16,410 nucleotides of DNA from Bacteroidales bacterium UBA1756 (GTDB taxonomy: Bacteria > Bacteroidota > Bacteroidia > Bacteroidales > WCHB1-69): NCBI GenBank assembly GCA_002314795.1, contig DCHI01000033.1, forward strand, positions 1 to 16,410. The letters are read 5' to 3'. The notes beneath the pieces were generated by a model. It was not told where the DNA came from. It did no database searches and was given only the letters and a program-made list of their open reading frames with translations. Positions 15,810 through 16,410 of this stretch are shown one piece after another (position 1 is the first letter of the stretch; every line of letters begins with the position of its first letter). The position numbers and the translations under genes were made by a program.

Positions 15810-15858
15810 GTATGATGTATAAAGTAGGAAGTAAGAAGTAGGAAGTAGGAAGTGGTTT
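15810..15858. repeat. Heptanucleotide tandem repeat, about seven units, upstream of the metalloprotease
   Basis: Units GTATGAT, GTATAAA, GTAGGAA, GTAAGAA, GTAGGAA, GTAGGAA and a decayed GTGGTTT run in register from 15810. The array starts 3 bases upstream of the minus-strand ATG (15806). It is the same repeat family as at 13473 with the unit drifting to GTAGGAA. It would lie in the 5' leader of the mRNA. Confidence 0.85.
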
Positions 15859-15923
15859 ATGAGTAATGGGAATGAGGTTTTTGATTAGTGATTTGGGTAG
15901 TTGAGAGTTTTACGAAACGGCTG

Positions 15924-15931
15924 CAAATTTA
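15924..15931 (-). promoter_or_regulatory. -7 box for the metalloprotease operon
   Basis: On the minus strand the bases read TAAATTTG, matching TAnnTTTG. The leader would be about 110 bases and would include the whole heptamer array. No TTTG -33 element stands at 19-20 bases, so the promoter may be weak or need an activator. Confidence 0.5.
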
Positions 15932-16079
15932 GTAAAATCGGTGGAGTTTCCGTCTTTAATTTTCAAAAAACAATTGCGGGAAAGGAATTACACAAATAAT
16001 ACATTATCAATACATTATAAAAAAAATACCAATAGTCATTATTTCTGCAAAAAAAATTGAATTGCAAAATAATTTTGTC

Positions 16080-16111
16080 TTTGTTTTGAAAAGGAAAAAA
16101 AACTAATTTTG
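16080..16111 (+). promoter_or_regulatory. -33/-7 promoter of the right-edge gene
   Basis: TTTG (16080-16083), a 20-base spacer and TAATTTTG (16104-16111) fit the Bacteroidetes primary sigma consensus best of all sites in the window. The ATG follows 28 bases after the -7 box. Confidence 0.65.
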
Positions 16112-16139
16112 CACCTCCAATCAATTCATTATTAGCAGA

Positions 16140-16410
16140 ATGACCAAGGGGAATTTTTATTCTAAGATAAAATATATTCTGGCACCAATGCTACTTTTCG
16201 GGGCACTGTCAGTTTTTTCGCAAGGAATCCATTACGGTTATCCACAGTCAATCAATGAATTAAAAAGTGGCGATGCCATTTTTCTGAATATTCCCGCACA
16301 TCAGGATGGCAAATTTTTATCCGATGGAGGGATTGAAGAATTCATTTCATTTTTGAACAGTGCCAACCGTCATTCTTTTGAAATCAGAATCCACTTCTTT
16401 TATGGGAGCG
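16140..16410 (+). CDS. 5' part of an exported protein, possibly OmpA-like (runs off the window)
   Basis: The frame is open from ATG 16140 to the window edge, 90 codons so far. It starts MTKGNFYSKIKYILAPMLLF and has a signal peptide ending near VFSQ (residue 28). The visible mature part includes GIEEFISFLNSANRHSFEIRIHFFYGS. In Bacteroidales OmpA-like domains a stretch like this (FLxxNxxxxxEIxxHxxxGS) precedes the peptidoglycan-binding helix, so a periplasmic or outer-membrane OmpA-family role is plausible but not shown. The gene is supported by the good promoter just upstream. It is divergent from the metalloprotease operon. Confidence 0.65.
   Translation, partial: MTKGNFYSKIKYILAPMLLFGALSVFSQGIHYGYPQSINELKSGDAIFLNIPAHQDGKFLSDGGIEEFISFLNSANRHSFEIRIHFFYGS

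Larger units (their letters stand above)
15807..16139. other. Divergent intergenic region between metalloprotease and OmpA-like genes
   Basis: This 333-base gap holds the heptamer array (15810-15858), the -7 box of the metalloprotease gene (15924-15931), and the -33/-7 promoter of the rightward gene (16080-16111). Between them, a 10-base direct repeat AATACATTAT occurs at 15998-16007 and 16009-16018. The rest is A-tract-rich with no ORF or RNA gene that I can support. Confidence 0.6.

Overview
The window looks like chromosomal DNA of a Bacteroidetes bacterium, probably of the order Bacteroidales. Four upstream regions carry the phylum's -7 box (TAnnTTTG). Starts mostly lack a Shine-Dalgarno sequence. 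The protein families are also typical of the phylum: an AAA/DUF4143 ATPase, a very large secreted alpha-2-macroglobulin, and a small secreted protein with a type IX secretion (T9SS)-like C-terminus. Genus cannot be named from the sequence alone.

Left part (1-3450): a cytoplasmic CoA-disulfide reductase/rhodanese fusion (+) converges on an AAA ATPase with a DUF4143 C-terminus (-). The ATPase promoter region holds three 33-bp direct repeats. Beyond it lies a 9-bp A/T-rich tandem repeat and then the promoter of the next operon, whose mRNA should begin with a perfect 8-bp stem-loop.

Middle (3451-7062, +): a compact four-gene operon. It encodes an RsbW/SpoIIAB-type GHKL kinase, a membrane sensor phosphatase (Cache-HAMP-PP2C, RsbU-like), a STAS antagonist (RsbV/SpoIIAA-like) and a diacylglycerol/sphingosine-kinase-family lipid kinase. 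The first three form a complete partner-switching circuit with no sigma factor nearby. The fourth is the only obvious candidate output, and its nucleotide-binding GGDGT loop reads GGCGI. This is the most system-like part of the window.

Right part (15806 down to 7087, -): a probable three-gene operon of exported proteins, transcribed leftward. It encodes a metalloprotease with an unusual HExxH motif and a C-terminal eight-residue repeat domain, a small secreted beta-sandwich/T9SS-tail-like protein, and a 1968-residue alpha-2-macroglobulin. The alpha-2-macroglobulin has lost the thioester cysteine and carries a segment resembling a TonB-receptor plug. Heptanucleotide tandem repeats sit directly against the start codons of the first two genes. 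The operon converges on the lipid kinase through a hairpin that includes the alpha-2-macroglobulin stop codon.

The right edge (16140-16410, +) holds the start of a divergent gene for an exported, possibly OmpA-like protein, preceded by a good -33/-7 promoter. No tRNA, rRNA, CRISPR array, insertion sequence or phage gene was seen.
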